A DNA stretch of 62,360 nucleotides from Bacilli bacterium (lineage in GTDB: Bacteria; Bacillota_I; Bacilli_A; RF39; UBA660), in NCBI GenBank assembly GCA_017544525.1, contig JAFYEA010000026.1:1-62360 (forward strand), written 5' to 3'. Every line of letters starts with the position of its first letter. The first letter of the stretch is position 1. Below, one piece after another: positions 7,348 through 16,090 of this stretch. A model generated the notes under the pieces. That model saw only the letters and a program-made list of their open reading frames with translations, was not told the origin of the DNA and did no database searches. The position numbers and the translations under genes were made by a program.

Positions 7348-7848
7348 ATGGGAGAATTAAGAGATCTTTATGATAAAAACAGTAATTTAACAGGAAAAAC
7401 ATATCACAAAGGAGAAAAGATACCAAAAGGTTATTATCCAATGGTGGTAATGGTCGTTATTAGAAATTCTAAAGGAGAATTTTTAATGCAAAAAAGAGTG
7501 CTTAATAAAGGTGGAGATTGGGGAGTAACTGGTGGGCATCCAAAATCTGGAGAAACTCCTATTGAAGGAATTGTAACTGAAGTAAAAGAGGAATTAGGAT
7601 TAGATTTTTCTAATGAAAAGTTTATAGAATATGATTCCGGATGTGATGGCAAAGATTGTTACAAAATGTATTTTGTTAATAAAGACTTAGATATTAAAGA
7701 TATAAAAATACAAGAGGAAGAATTAAGCGAAGTTAGGTGGTTTTCAATGGATGAACTTAAACATATGGTAGAAATAAATGAATTAAATAAAGACCAAATA
7801 GATTGCTTTAATAAAGTGTGTAAATATTTGGAAAAAACAGGCAATTAA
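7348..7848 (+). CDS. Nudix hydrolase (isopentenyl-diphosphate-isomerase-like clade)
   Basis: A 166-aa Nudix enzyme. The MGELRDLYDKNSNLTGKTY opening is typical of the IDI-like/YfcD branch of Nudix hydrolases, which act on nucleotide diphosphates. The Nudix box GHPKSGETPIEGIVTEVKEELGL is present at residues ~69-91. The usual Arg of the REUxEE part is Thr, but the metal-binding Glu residues are intact. The substrate is uncertain. It sits in a cluster of two Nudix genes with a GNAT enzyme. Confidence 0.85.
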   Translation: MGELRDLYDKNSNLTGKTYHKGEKIPKGYYPMVVMVVIRNSKGEFLMQKRVLNKGGDWGVTGGHPKSGETPIEGIVTEVKEELGLDFSNEKFIEYDSGCDGKDCYKMYFVNKDLDIKDIKIQEEELSEVRWFSMDELKHMVEINELNKDQIDCFNKVCKYLEKTGN

Positions 7849-7896
7849 GTTTTGTTTTTGTAGTGCATATGCTAAAATAAAAAAGGAGGTAATAGA

Positions 7897-8358
7897 ATGA
7901 AAGAATTGTTTAAAGGCGCTATACATATGATAATAACTAAAGATGATAAAATCCTAGTTCAAAAGAGAAAGGGAACAAAATTATGGCCAGGGTATTATGC
8001 TTTGCCAGCGGGACATATAGATTCAGGTGAAAATCAATATGATGCATTGCATAGAGAAGCTATGGAGGAATTGGGTATTGAATTTGATGATAATGATATT
8101 ATTAATAGTTATGTAGTACTAAGAAGAAATTATTTTAAAATTGATGGAAAAAAATTAGAGCCATATATTGACTATTATTTTGAAATTGAAAATTATAAAG
8201 GTATACCTAAAATAATGGAAGAAGATAAATGTGATGAATTAATATGGGTAGATTTAAATAATTTGCCAAGACCATTTATTAATTATGAGGGTGTATTCTT
8301 AAATGATAGAAGTATTAAAACTTATGATTGTAAAACAGATGGGGAATATGATAAATAA
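7897..8358 (+). CDS. Nudix hydrolase (MutT-like)
   Basis: A 153-aa single-domain Nudix enzyme. The box GHIDSGENQYDALHREAMEELGI (residues ~46-68) matches the GX5EX7REUXEEXGU consensus completely, so it should be catalytically active on a nucleoside di- or triphosphate or a sugar nucleotide. An excellent AGGAGGT precedes the ATG. A strong terminator follows, closing the GNAT-Nudix-Nudix block. Confidence 0.88.
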   Translation: MKELFKGAIHMIITKDDKILVQKRKGTKLWPGYYALPAGHIDSGENQYDALHREAMEELGIEFDDNDIINSYVVLRRNYFKIDGKKLEPYIDYYFEIENYKGIPKIMEEDKCDELIWVDLNNLPRPFINYEGVFLNDRSIKTYDCKTDGEYDK

Positions 8359-8365
8359 TAACATT

Positions 8366-8387
8366 AAGAACTGAAAAGTTCTTTTTT
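8366..8387 (+). terminator. Terminator after the second Nudix gene
   Basis: AAGAACT/AGTTCTT with a GAAA tetraloop and a T-tract. Confidence 0.85.
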
Positions 8388-8442
8388 CTTGAAAATAAAA
8401 GTTAATTATAGTATAATATCGAACTTAAGGATGGGGGTTTTT

Positions 8443-9066
8443 ATGAAATTTATGAAGTATTTTATAAAACTTTTATTTATATTATTAATGATTAGTATAT
8501 TTTGTAGTAATGTAAATGCTGAAGTTAAATGGAATTATATTAGATCACCAAAGTATAAAACAGAACTAGTAAAGGAGTATAAAAAAATACCTTTATCAGT
8601 TAGAGAATTATTTGACGACAATGATATAAAAATAAAAGTATATGGTTATAATCGTTTCCCAAATTATGCTGGATTATATAATGGGAATATTTATATTGAA
8701 TCATATAATGTTTCGTGGTTAAGAGACTTTTATAATCGTAGAGGAGTTTATCCTAAATTATCTAATAAAAACTTAAGTATTAACTATGCTAAAAGTACTT
8801 TAATCCATGAACTTGGTCATGCTCTTGATTACGGCAAAGGGAAAATAAGCCATAAAAATGATTTTGTTAAGATTTATAAAGCAGAAAAAAAGAAAATAGT
8901 AAAAACTTCTTATTATAAATATCCAATGGGTAAAATAAAGGCAAACATCAACAGTCCTCAAGAATATTTTGCTTCTTCCTTTGACATGTATATAAGAAGT
9001 CCAAAGGATTTGAAAAAGCATTGCCCTAAAACATATAAATATTTTAAAGTGTTATTTAGTAATTAA
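8443..9066 (+). CDS. Secreted anthrax-lethal-factor-like (ATLF) zinc metalloprotease
   Basis: A 207-aa exported protein. Residues 1-24 are a signal peptide (Lys-containing n-region, hydrophobic core, VNA cleavage site). The zinc motif HELGHALD lies near residue 124, with a downstream helix SPQEYFASSFDMYI providing a Glu ligand, the arrangement of the ATLF-like / lethal-factor peptidase family. Only the single catalytic domain is present, with no cell-binding domain. The longer frame start at 8389 is rejected because a TATAAT at 8412-8417 lies within it and GGATGGGGG precedes the ATG at 8443. The substrate may be a wall or host peptide; this is unknown. Confidence 0.75.
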   Translation: MKFMKYFIKLLFILLMISIFCSNVNAEVKWNYIRSPKYKTELVKEYKKIPLSVRELFDDNDIKIKVYGYNRFPNYAGLYNGNIYIESYNVSWLRDFYNRRGVYPKLSNKNLSINYAKSTLIHELGHALDYGKGKISHKNDFVKIYKAEKKKIVKTSYYKYPMGKIKANINSPQEYFASSFDMYIRSPKDLKKHCPKTYKYFKVLFSN

Positions 9067-9098
9067 AGAAGATTTTGTTTATTTCTTCTTTTATTTTG
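9065..9098 (+). terminator. Terminator after the metalloprotease gene
   Basis: AAAGAAGA/TCTTCTTT stem with a following T-rich stretch. The stem is weak and pyrimidine-rich. Confidence 0.55.
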
Positions 9099-9125
9099 TT
9101 TATAATTATTAAAAAGGTGATTATT

Positions 9126-9884
9126 GTGTATGGAGCTATAATTGGAGATCTTTCGGGCAGCATTTATGAATTTGATCAAACCAAGAATATTAAGAATGTT
9201 TATGTTAATAATATAATTGAACCAAATTCTTTCTATAGTGATGATACTATATTAACTATGGCTGTTTTTGATGCAATAAAAAATGATAAAAACTATGATT
9301 TTTATCTAAAAAAGTATATTAATGAATTTAAAAATTATAAACCTGATTTTGAGCCATATTTTAAATCAACATTTTCGCCTAATATGATTAAATGGGCAAA
9401 CGGAAATAATGTTGGTAATAGTATTGGTAATGGGGCAATTATGAGAATTTCTCCAGTTGGTTATCTGTTTAATAATGAAGATGAAGTAATAGAAAATGCA
9501 TATTTGGCAACCATACCCTCTCACAATTCTAAAGAGGCAATTGAGTGTTCAAGAATAATTGCTTTAATGATATATTATTTTAGAAATGGTTTATCTAAAG
9601 AAGAGGTATATAAAAAATTAAAATTGAAAATTGAATATCAAGCATTTAAAAGGTTTAACACTACATGTTATAATACAATTCAAAACTGTTTATATGTGTT
9701 ATATTATTCTAATAGTTTTGAAGATGCAATTAGAAAAACAATATATTTAGGTGGAGATACTGATACAAATGCTTGTATAGTTGGGAGTTTGGCCGAAAGT
9801 ATATATGGAATAGATGAAGAATTAATAATGCTTGCTAACAATAAAATACCTGAGGAATTCGTTAAGAAGTTAAAAATGAATTAA
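9126..9884 (+). CDS. ADP-ribosylglycohydrolase (DraG/ARH family)
   Basis: A 252-aa protein of the ADP-ribosyl-acceptor hydrolase fold, which removes ADP-ribose from proteins or related metabolites using two Mg ions. Metal motifs are visible: GAIIGDLSGS at the N-terminus, SDDT near 43, NGAIMRISP near 106 and GGDTDTNACIVG near 215. The start is GTG 9126 with AAGGTG 8 bases upstream. The 17 extra hydrophobic codons of the longer frame lie in the upstream terminator. No ADP-ribosyltransferase partner is in the window. Confidence 0.85.
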   Translation: MYGAIIGDLSGSIYEFDQTKNIKNVYVNNIIEPNSFYSDDTILTMAVFDAIKNDKNYDFYLKKYINEFKNYKPDFEPYFKSTFSPNMIKWANGNNVGNSIGNGAIMRISPVGYLFNNEDEVIENAYLATIPSHNSKEAIECSRIIALMIYYFRNGLSKEEVYKKLKLKIEYQAFKRFNTTCYNTIQNCLYVLYYSNSFEDAIRKTIYLGGDTDTNACIVGSLAESIYGIDEELIMLANNKIPEEFVKKLKMN

Positions 9885-9889
9885 ATTTA

Positions 9890-9898
9890 TGTTATAAT
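9890..9898 (+). promoter_or_regulatory. Extended -10 promoter of the P-type ATPase
   Basis: TGTTATAAT starts 5 bases after the previous stop and 37 bases before the ATG. Confidence 0.6.
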
Positions 9899-9926
9899 AT
9901 GAATGTAATATATAGGAGTGATATAT

Positions 9927-12287
9927 ATGGAAGAGGTAAATATTAAAATTGGATTAACTAAAAAAGATGTTGAATATAGAAAAAAAGAAGGCTTAGTTAA
10001 TTTTAATGATACTCCTAAAACAAAAACTATAAAGCAAATAATAAGAGATAACTTTTTTACATATTTTAACTTTTTAAACTTAGCTCTTGGAATCGCTGTA
10101 TTTGTTGCTGGCGTAATAAACGGAAATATATTAAATTCTTTAAAGAATTGTTTGTTTATGGGAATTATTATAGTTAACTCTATAATTAGTATTATTGAAG
10201 AAATAATTTCCAAAAGAATTATTGATAGATTATCTGTTATGTCTGAAACTAAGGTAACTACAATCAGAGATGGAAGAGAAGTAGAATTAAATATTGAAGA
10301 TATAGTAATGGACGATATTATTAAATTATCACTAGGACATCAAATAGCAACTGATAGTATTGTTCTTGATGGGGAAATTGAAGTTAATGAGTGTCTAGTT
10401 ACAGGAGAAAGTGATTCTATTAAAAAGAAAAAAGGTGATGAGTTATTGTCTGGATCATATATAGTGTCAGGTAATGCAATTGCACAAGTAATACATGTAG
10501 GATCAGATAATTATGTGGCTAAGATTTCTAATGAAGCAAAGTATAAAAAAGATGTTAATTCTGTTGTAATGGAATCTTTTACCAAAATGTTAAAAGTATT
10601 ATCTATTTTGATTATACCTATTGGAATAGTAATGTTGATTAGCCAATATTCTATTACAAAGAACTTTCCTGAAAGTATTTTTACAACAGTAGCATCTTTA
10701 ATTGGTATGATTCCTGAAGGTTTGATATTATTAACATCTTCTGTTATGGCAGTCGGAGTTATCAAATTATATAGAGTTCATGTTTTAGTGCAACAATTAT
10801 ATGCAATAGAAACGTTAGCAAGAGTAGATGCAATATGTTTAGATAAAACAGGAACACTAACAGAAGGCAAAATGGCTGTAAAAGATGTTCTTGAAAGCAA
10901 AAAATATAGTAAAAATCAAGTAGAAGAATATTTGAAAAAATACGCACTTGCTAGTGAAGACGCAAACCAAACAATGCTTGCTTTAAAAGAATACTATAAA
11001 GGATATAAACAAGAGTATAAAGATAAAATAGATTTTTCTTCAGAAAGAAAATTTTCAGCAATTGAATTTGATGATTATTCATTATATCTAGGGGCACCAG
11101 ATATTGTTTTAAGTGGTAAAGTTGATTCAATAATAAATGATTATGTTGAAGACTATAGAGTCCTTGCTCTTGGTATAAAAAAAGGTAAACTTGATCCAAA
11201 ATTAATTGGTGTTGAATGTGTAGGTTATGTGCTAATCGAAGATGTTATTAGACCATCAGCTAAAGAAACATTGGATTTCTTTAAAAACAATGGTGTTTTA
11301 GTAAAAATAATATCTGGAGATAATATTAAAACAGTTATGTCTATTGCTAGAAAAGTTGGTCTTAACGATATTAAAGGTATTGATATTGGTGAATTAAGTG
11401 ATGAAGAGTTAATAAAAGAAATAGATGAATATCAAATATTTGGAAGGGCTAAACCGAATCAAAAGAAAACTATTATAAAATACTTAAAATCTAAAGGTCA
11501 TACTGTAGCGATGACAGGAGATGGGGTAAATGATGTATTAGCATTAAAAGAAAGTGATTGTGCCATTTCGGTTAAATCTGGTAGTGATGCTGCTAGAAAT
11601 GTTTCACAATTAATCCTTTTAAATGATGATTTTAATTCATTACCACAGGTGGTTGCTGAAGGAAGACAAACAATTAACAATGTACAAAGGAGTGCCTCAC
11701 TTTTACTTGTTAAGACATTGTATACAATTATGTTAATAGTATATAGTATTTTATCAGTTCAAAAGTATTTCTTTATTCCTATACAATTAACATTTATTAC
11801 AACATTTACAATAGGCGCGCCTTCATTTATTCTTGCTCTTGAACCTAACAAAGAATTAGTAAAAGGTAATTTCTTATTTAAAGTATTCTCTAAGAGTTTA
11901 CCTGTAGCTATAACAGTCGTATTTAATGTAATTCTTGTATCATTGTTCTCTCAACTCTTTAATTTATCATATGAATTACAAAGTAGTATTTGCGTTATAT
12001 TGACAACAATAACGGGTCTATATTATTTATTTAAAGTGTGTCATCCGTTGAATTTATACAGAGGAGCATTGTTTACATTTATGACAGGAGGATTCTTATA
12101 TTGCTTAATATTCCAACCTGAATTTTTCAATATATTACCTTTAGATAAAGTAAGTATATTAATATCATTTGTTCTTGTATTAGATTCATTCTATGTATAT
12201 AAAGTATTGAATTATTTGATAACAGCAATATTCCATAAATTTGATAAGACAATAGAAGTTGAATCTAATATATATAAGATTAATTAG
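9927..12287 (+). CDS. Cation-translocating P-type ATPase
   Basis: A 786-aa P-type ATPase. Visible in order: the GLTKKDVEYRKKEGLVN actuator start, two TM helices (~45-105), the phosphatase motif TGES (~155), TM3-4 with the ion-binding PEGL (~256), the phosphorylation site DKTGTLT (~302), the hinge TGDGVNDVLALK (~530) and a four- to six-helix C-terminal membrane domain. No CPx motif or N-terminal metal domain is present, so heavy-metal transport is unlikely. A Ca, Mg or K related cation is plausible. The start is ATG 9927, 8 bases after AGGAG; the in-frame GTG at 9918 overlaps that Shine-Dalgarno. Confidence 0.88.
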   Translation: MEEVNIKIGLTKKDVEYRKKEGLVNFNDTPKTKTIKQIIRDNFFTYFNFLNLALGIAVFVAGVINGNILNSLKNCLFMGIIIVNSIISIIEEIISKRIIDRLSVMSETKVTTIRDGREVELNIEDIVMDDIIKLSLGHQIATDSIVLDGEIEVNECLVTGESDSIKKKKGDELLSGSYIVSGNAIAQVIHVGSDNYVAKISNEAKYKKDVNSVVMESFTKMLKVLSILIIPIGIVMLISQYSITKNFPESIFTTVASLIGMIPEGLILLTSSVMAVGVIKLYRVHVLVQQLYAIETLARVDAICLDKTGTLTEGKMAVKDVLESKKYSKNQVEEYLKKYALASEDANQTMLALKEYYKGYKQEYKDKIDFSSERKFSAIEFDDYSLYLGAPDIVLSGKVDSIINDYVEDYRVLALGIKKGKLDPKLIGVECVGYVLIEDVIRPSAKETLDFFKNNGVLVKIISGDNIKTVMSIARKVGLNDIKGIDIGELSDEELIKEIDEYQIFGRAKPNQKKTIIKYLKSKGHTVAMTGDGVNDVLALKESDCAISVKSGSDAARNVSQLILLNDDFNSLPQVVAEGRQTINNVQRSASLLLVKTLYTIMLIVYSILSVQKYFFIPIQLTFITTFTIGAPSFILALEPNKELVKGNFLFKVFSKSLPVAITVVFNVILVSLFSQLFNLSYELQSSICVILTTITGLYYLFKVCHPLNLYRGALFTFMTGGFLYCLIFQPEFFNILPLDKVSILISFVLVLDSFYVYKVLNYLITAIFHKFDKTIEVESNIYKIN

Positions 12288-12311
12288 TATATTTTAAATA
12301 CATTATATATA

Positions 12312-12320
12312 TGATATACT
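12312..12320 (+). promoter_or_regulatory. Extended -10 promoter of the PAP2 gene
   Basis: TGATATACT (one mismatch to TATAAT) lies 22 bases before the ATG. Confidence 0.55.
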
Positions 12321-12342
12321 GTAATAGAAAGTAGATGATTAA

Positions 12343-13014
12343 ATGACGAAAAAGGTTTTGAGTAAAAAAGGGAGTATTATAATAAGCTCATTTTTAGCTT
12401 TTGTGTTTATTATATATACTATTCTAGTAAAATTTGTTGATGTTAAACCAATTGGACCAAACAATAGTAGTGTAGGATTTGCAGGTATAAATGGTGCGTT
12501 TCATAAACTAATAGGGTCAAATATGACATTGTATAAAATAAGTGAATTATTTGGTTATATTTTGTTACTAATAGTTGCATATTATGGGGTAATAGGAATT
12601 ATTCAACTATTGAAAGAAAAAAGTATAAAGAAAGTAGATAGAGAAATAATAGTGCTTGGTATATTTTATGTTTTAGTGCTAATTGTATATGTGCTATTTG
12701 AAAAAGTGGTTATTAATTATAGACCTATAATAATAGAAGGAGAATTAGAAGCATCATATCCTTCAAGTCATACTATGCTTTCATTATGCGTTGGTCTAAG
12801 TTCATTAATAGTTAGTAAAAAGTATATTAATAAAAAGTATTTGAAATTATTTAATATTGTTACAATTATTTTAATGGCACTAGTTTTGCTTTTGAGGACA
12901 ATTTCGGGTGTTCATTGGATAAGTGACATAATTGGTGGAATACTAATATCATTAATACTAATTATGTATTTCAAAACAGCATATTATTGGAATAGAAAAG
13001 TGAACTTAACATAG
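12343..13014 (+). CDS. PAP2-family membrane phosphatase
   Basis: A 223-aa membrane protein with about six helices. The three phosphatidic-acid-phosphatase motifs are present: KVVINYRP (~residue 122), PSSH (~141) and the SGVHWISD segment (~188). Its active site faces outward. Such enzymes dephosphorylate undecaprenyl pyrophosphate, phosphatidate or phosphatidylglycerophosphate; which one is unclear. Translation starts at ATG after a weak purine-rich site (GTAGATGA). A terminator overlaps the end. Confidence 0.85.
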   Translation: MTKKVLSKKGSIIISSFLAFVFIIYTILVKFVDVKPIGPNNSSVGFAGINGAFHKLIGSNMTLYKISELFGYILLLIVAYYGVIGIIQLLKEKSIKKVDREIIVLGIFYVLVLIVYVLFEKVVINYRPIIIEGELEASYPSSHTMLSLCVGLSSLIVSKKYINKKYLKLFNIVTIILMALVLLLRTISGVHWISDIIGGILISLILIMYFKTAYYWNRKVNLT

Positions 13015-13024
13015 TTTACTTTTT
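12998..13024 (+). terminator. Terminator after the PAP2 gene
   Basis: AAGTGAACT/AGTTTACTT (one G-T pair) followed by TTTT. The stem covers the stop codon region. Confidence 0.65.
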
Positions 13025-13112
13025 GTTTACATTTACATTTGTAAAACTTTGGTAAATCAAAAGAAAAATATAAACTTTTATGATATTATTAATGATACAT
13101 AGAGGAGTTTAT

Positions 13113-14273
13113 ATGTTAAAGAAAATAGGTAAATTATTTTTGATTATTATTTGTTTTTTGATGTTTATTAGTTTTCCTAAAGCAAAAACTCTTAAACAAT
13201 TAAAAGATGAACTTGCTCGTGATGAGAGAAACAAAGCTGAATTAATTAGAAAATCCAAAGAAATTCAAGGTAAAATAGATAGTATGAATGCTAAACTAAA
13301 AGATCTTGAGGTTGAAATTAATTCAAATGAAGATAAAATAAAAAAATCAAAAGAGGATATTGAAATATTGAATACTGAAATATCAAATAAAAAAGTTGAA
13401 ATAGACAATTTATTATCTTTTTTTCAAATATCTAATGAAGATAATATATATATGGAGTATGTGTTTCAAGCAAAATCTTTATCAGACTTATTATATAGAC
13501 AAACGATAGTTGAGCAACTTACAAAATATAATAATGAGTTAATAGATGATATGTATAAAATGATAGAGCAAAATAAACAATTACAAAAAGATTTAAGTAA
13601 ACAAATAAAAGATTCTGAAAACAGCATTTCTACGCTAGAAAAATTACTTAAGGAATATGGTCTAGACATGAATGACCTAGATGAAGAAAAAAGGGATATT
13701 GAAGCAGATATTAAAGCAAGAAAATTAGAAGTTAAAGGATATGAAAAAACATATAAGGAAAATGGATGTAAGGAAACGGTTGATTTATCTGCATGTGTTA
13801 AAGTGCCTAAATCAACGAATTTTGTTAGACCTTTAGTAAAAGGTGTAATAACTAGTGAATATGGTATGAGATATCATCCTACTAGAAAAGTGTATACAAT
13901 GCATAATGGTGTTGATATTGGTGGAAATTCAACAGGAACGAAAGTTTATCCATCAGCACCTGGTAGGGTTAATAAAATAGTAAAAAAATCTAGTTGTGGT
14001 GGTAATATGGTGTATATCCAACATTCGGTTAATGGTAAACAATATAGAACAGTTTACATGCATCTACATAGCATAAAAGTTAAAGTAGATGACATAGTCA
14101 CATTGAATACAATAATTGGTACAGTGGGTGGTGGAGAAAGTTATGATGGATGTTCCACTGGTCCGCATCTTCATTTTGGATTTTTAAAAGGATGGGAAGG
14201 ATATACATATTATAATCCGAGAAATTACGTTAATTTTCCAAAATATGGAGTGTACTTTAAAAGTAGATACTAA
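13113..14273 (+). CDS. EnvC-like M23 peptidase with coiled coil
   Basis: A 386-aa exported peptidoglycan hydrolase or activator. It has a signal peptide (residues 1-26), a long coiled coil (~30-225) with two helical arms as in EnvC, CwlO and PcsB-type regulators, and a C-terminal LytM domain. The zinc and catalytic motifs HNGVDIGG (~270) and GPHLHFG (~350) are intact, so it may be active. Cell separation or elongation, often under FtsEX control, is the usual role; no ftsEX is in the window. GAGGAG precedes the ATG at 13113. Confidence 0.85.
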   Translation: MLKKIGKLFLIIICFLMFISFPKAKTLKQLKDELARDERNKAELIRKSKEIQGKIDSMNAKLKDLEVEINSNEDKIKKSKEDIEILNTEISNKKVEIDNLLSFFQISNEDNIYMEYVFQAKSLSDLLYRQTIVEQLTKYNNELIDDMYKMIEQNKQLQKDLSKQIKDSENSISTLEKLLKEYGLDMNDLDEEKRDIEADIKARKLEVKGYEKTYKENGCKETVDLSACVKVPKSTNFVRPLVKGVITSEYGMRYHPTRKVYTMHNGVDIGGNSTGTKVYPSAPGRVNKIVKKSSCGGNMVYIQHSVNGKQYRTVYMHLHSIKVKVDDIVTLNTIIGTVGGGESYDGCSTGPHLHFGFLKGWEGYTYYNPRNYVNFPKYGVYFKSRY

Positions 14274-14288
14274 ATATCTGCTTTTTTT
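14261..14288 (+). terminator. Terminator overlapping the M23 gene end
   Basis: A 9-bp stem AAGTAGATA/TATCTGCTT (one G-T pair), a CTAAA loop containing the stop, then a T-tract. Confidence 0.8.
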
Positions 14289-14296
14289 GTTATAAT
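14288..14296 (+). promoter_or_regulatory. Extended -10 promoter for the 67-aa membrane protein
   Basis: TGTTATAAT begins at the end of the preceding terminator T-tract, 17 bases before the ATG. Confidence 0.6.
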
Positions 14297-14312
14297 AAAA
14301 TAGGTGAATTAA

Positions 14313-14516
14313 ATGAAATATTTGTTTATTATTGAAATAATACTTGTGATAGTTTTATTTGTAATATGTATTGAAACATATATATTTTTTAAAAAGAATA
14401 GTAATAAAAAAGTAGAAACTTATAAAAGACAATTATTGTTTAGATTAAATATTGTAAAAGTATTGACATTAATAATTGCTATATTAGGTATTATTAATGT
14501 TATAATAAATAGATGA
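14313..14516 (+). CDS. Small two-helix membrane protein, unknown
   Basis: A 67-aa protein with two hydrophobic helices (residues ~3-25 and ~46-65) joined by a Lys-rich cytosolic loop. It is preceded by AGGTGA and its own promoter. It ends in TGA, one of the cases showing UGA is a stop here. No family recognised. Confidence 0.65.
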   Translation: MKYLFIIEIILVIVLFVICIETYIFFKKNSNKKVETYKRQLLFRLNIVKVLTLIIAILGIINVIINR

Positions 14517-14561
14517 ATCAAGCACATATTTATGATAGAATTATTTTAATGGAGGTATTAT

Positions 14562-15446
14562 ATGGCAAATAAAAAAACAGATGAAGTTAAAGTGGTTAAA
14601 AAAGAAGAAAAAATTGATTTGGAAGAAATAAAAAAAGAATTGACTGATTATGTAGACGATAAAATTAGAACAGAATTAGTTGAAAATATTGAAAGAGCTA
14701 ATAAAAGAGTGATTAAAGAAAAGAACATTAAAATAATATGGAGAGATTTTTTAGTATTAATACTACTTGGAATATGTTGCTTTTTAGTATACACTCTTTA
14801 CAATATTAATTACTTTGATATTTCTATTGATGAAAAACAGAATAGTGAAAAGAAAGAAGAAGTAAATAAATCAAGTGAAGAAATAGAAGAAGAAATTGTT
14901 GAACCAACATTGGACGAATTAAAGACTAAGTATTCATATTTACTAAACAATTATGTAATAAGTGACGAATCTATTTATTTAGAAGATTTATATAATGGAA
15001 ATTTGACAAATGAACTTAAAAATTATTATGCATTAAATAAATTTGATTTTACTTCACTAACAATGCAAGATGATTATAATATTATAAATGAATATAGTTT
15101 TGTTGAAAAATACAAGGAATTATTTGATAGTGAGTATGTTAATACTAGTTTCAATTATAATGGTAATATTATTAGATATATAGGTGTTATAAATTCATAT
15201 ATTTCTACTAGTGTATTAGAATATACAAATTCATTCATTAAAAGGGAAATAATTAGTATTAATGTTAATGATAAAATTGTTAGCATTACAACTGTAGAAG
15301 GTGTTGTAAAAGATAACAAATTATATAATCCTTTAACTAAAGAGGAAATAGAAAACTTTAATAATAATCTTTTAGATTATGAAGATAAGTTAGTTAAAAT
15401 CACATATGTATTTAATAATGGAAAATTAGATAGTATAACTAAATAA
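14562..15446 (+). CDS. Membrane-anchored protein with extracytoplasmic domain, unknown
   Basis: A 294-aa bitopic protein. A charged cytosolic segment with predicted coiled coil (residues 1-64) precedes one TM helix (~65-85), an acidic linker (~90-120) and an extracellular alpha/beta domain of ~170 residues rich in Asn, Tyr and Ser. GGAGGT precedes the ATG. The family was not recognised. A role at the envelope is inferred only from topology and its neighbours. Confidence 0.7.
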   Translation: MANKKTDEVKVVKKEEKIDLEEIKKELTDYVDDKIRTELVENIERANKRVIKEKNIKIIWRDFLVLILLGICCFLVYTLYNINYFDISIDEKQNSEKKEEVNKSSEEIEEEIVEPTLDELKTKYSYLLNNYVISDESIYLEDLYNGNLTNELKNYYALNKFDFTSLTMQDDYNIINEYSFVEKYKELFDSEYVNTSFNYNGNIIRYIGVINSYISTSVLEYTNSFIKREIISINVNDKIVSITTVEGVVKDNKLYNPLTKEEIENFNNNLLDYEDKLVKITYVFNNGKLDSITK

Positions 15447-15487
15447 TGTAAATATTGATATTATAATAATTGCTAATATTAAAAATG

Positions 15488-15496
15488 TGATATAAT
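15488..15496 (+). promoter_or_regulatory. Extended -10 promoter for the cyclophilin-like gene
   Basis: TGATATAAT lies 24 bases before the ATG. Confidence 0.65.
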
Positions 15497-15520
15497 TACT
15501 TTATAAAGTAGGAGAATAGT

Positions 15521-16003
15521 ATGAATAAAGGAAGTGTTCCAACGGCATTTGCAGCTATAGTAGTAATTGCATTATGCTTTGTTGGTTATATGTTTATTAA
15601 AGATAGTGTTAATCAAAAAAAAGAACAAAGACTAGCTGCTGAAGCTAGTGAAATAGGAGAATTACCAAGAGTTAAAGTTAGCATTGATGGTAATATTTAT
15701 TATGCTAAATTGGAATCAAATAAGACTGCTAAAAGTTTTGTTGATAGTTTACCTTTAAACATATCTATGAATACAAATGATAGTTATAGTAAAAAAGGAC
15801 TTGTAGTAACAAAATATGTTACTGCCGCTGCAAAGCAAAAAGCAATAAAGGCTGGAGATATTATGCTTTCTGGAGAAAGTGAAATAATTATATTTTATAA
15901 AGATTTTAAATCAAGTGATAAATATTCAAAAATAGGTCATATTGATAATCTTGGATTTATTGATGGTGAACAAGTAAAAGTATATTTTAATAAAGTTGAT
16001 TAA
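15521..16003 (+). CDS. Membrane-anchored cyclophilin-like fold protein
   Basis: A 160-aa protein. One N-terminal TM helix or uncleaved signal (residues ~8-28) precedes a domain of ~115 residues. This domain resembles the bacterial cyclophilin-like family: KVSIDGNIYYAKLESNKTAKSFVDSLP, then AGDIMLSGESEIIIFYKDF and a C-terminal strand. Some members bind small ligands, and prolyl isomerase activity has not been shown for this family. Assignment is by motif order. Confidence 0.65.
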   Translation: MNKGSVPTAFAAIVVIALCFVGYMFIKDSVNQKKEQRLAAEASEIGELPRVKVSIDGNIYYAKLESNKTAKSFVDSLPLNISMNTNDSYSKKGLVVTKYVTAAAKQKAIKAGDIMLSGESEIIIFYKDFKSSDKYSKIGHIDNLGFIDGEQVKVYFNKVD

Positions 16004-16075
16004 GTTATTAATCAATTTTTTTTGTAAATAAATCGACAATTAATTTGCAAAATAAAATAATTGATTTAGTTGTTA

Positions 16076-16084
16076 TGCTATAAT
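16076..16084 (+). promoter_or_regulatory. Extended -10 promoter giving a leaderless transcript
   Basis: TGCTATAAT ends 6 bases before the ATG at 16091, so the predicted transcription start is the start codon itself. Confidence 0.65.
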
Positions 16085-16090
16085 GATTTT

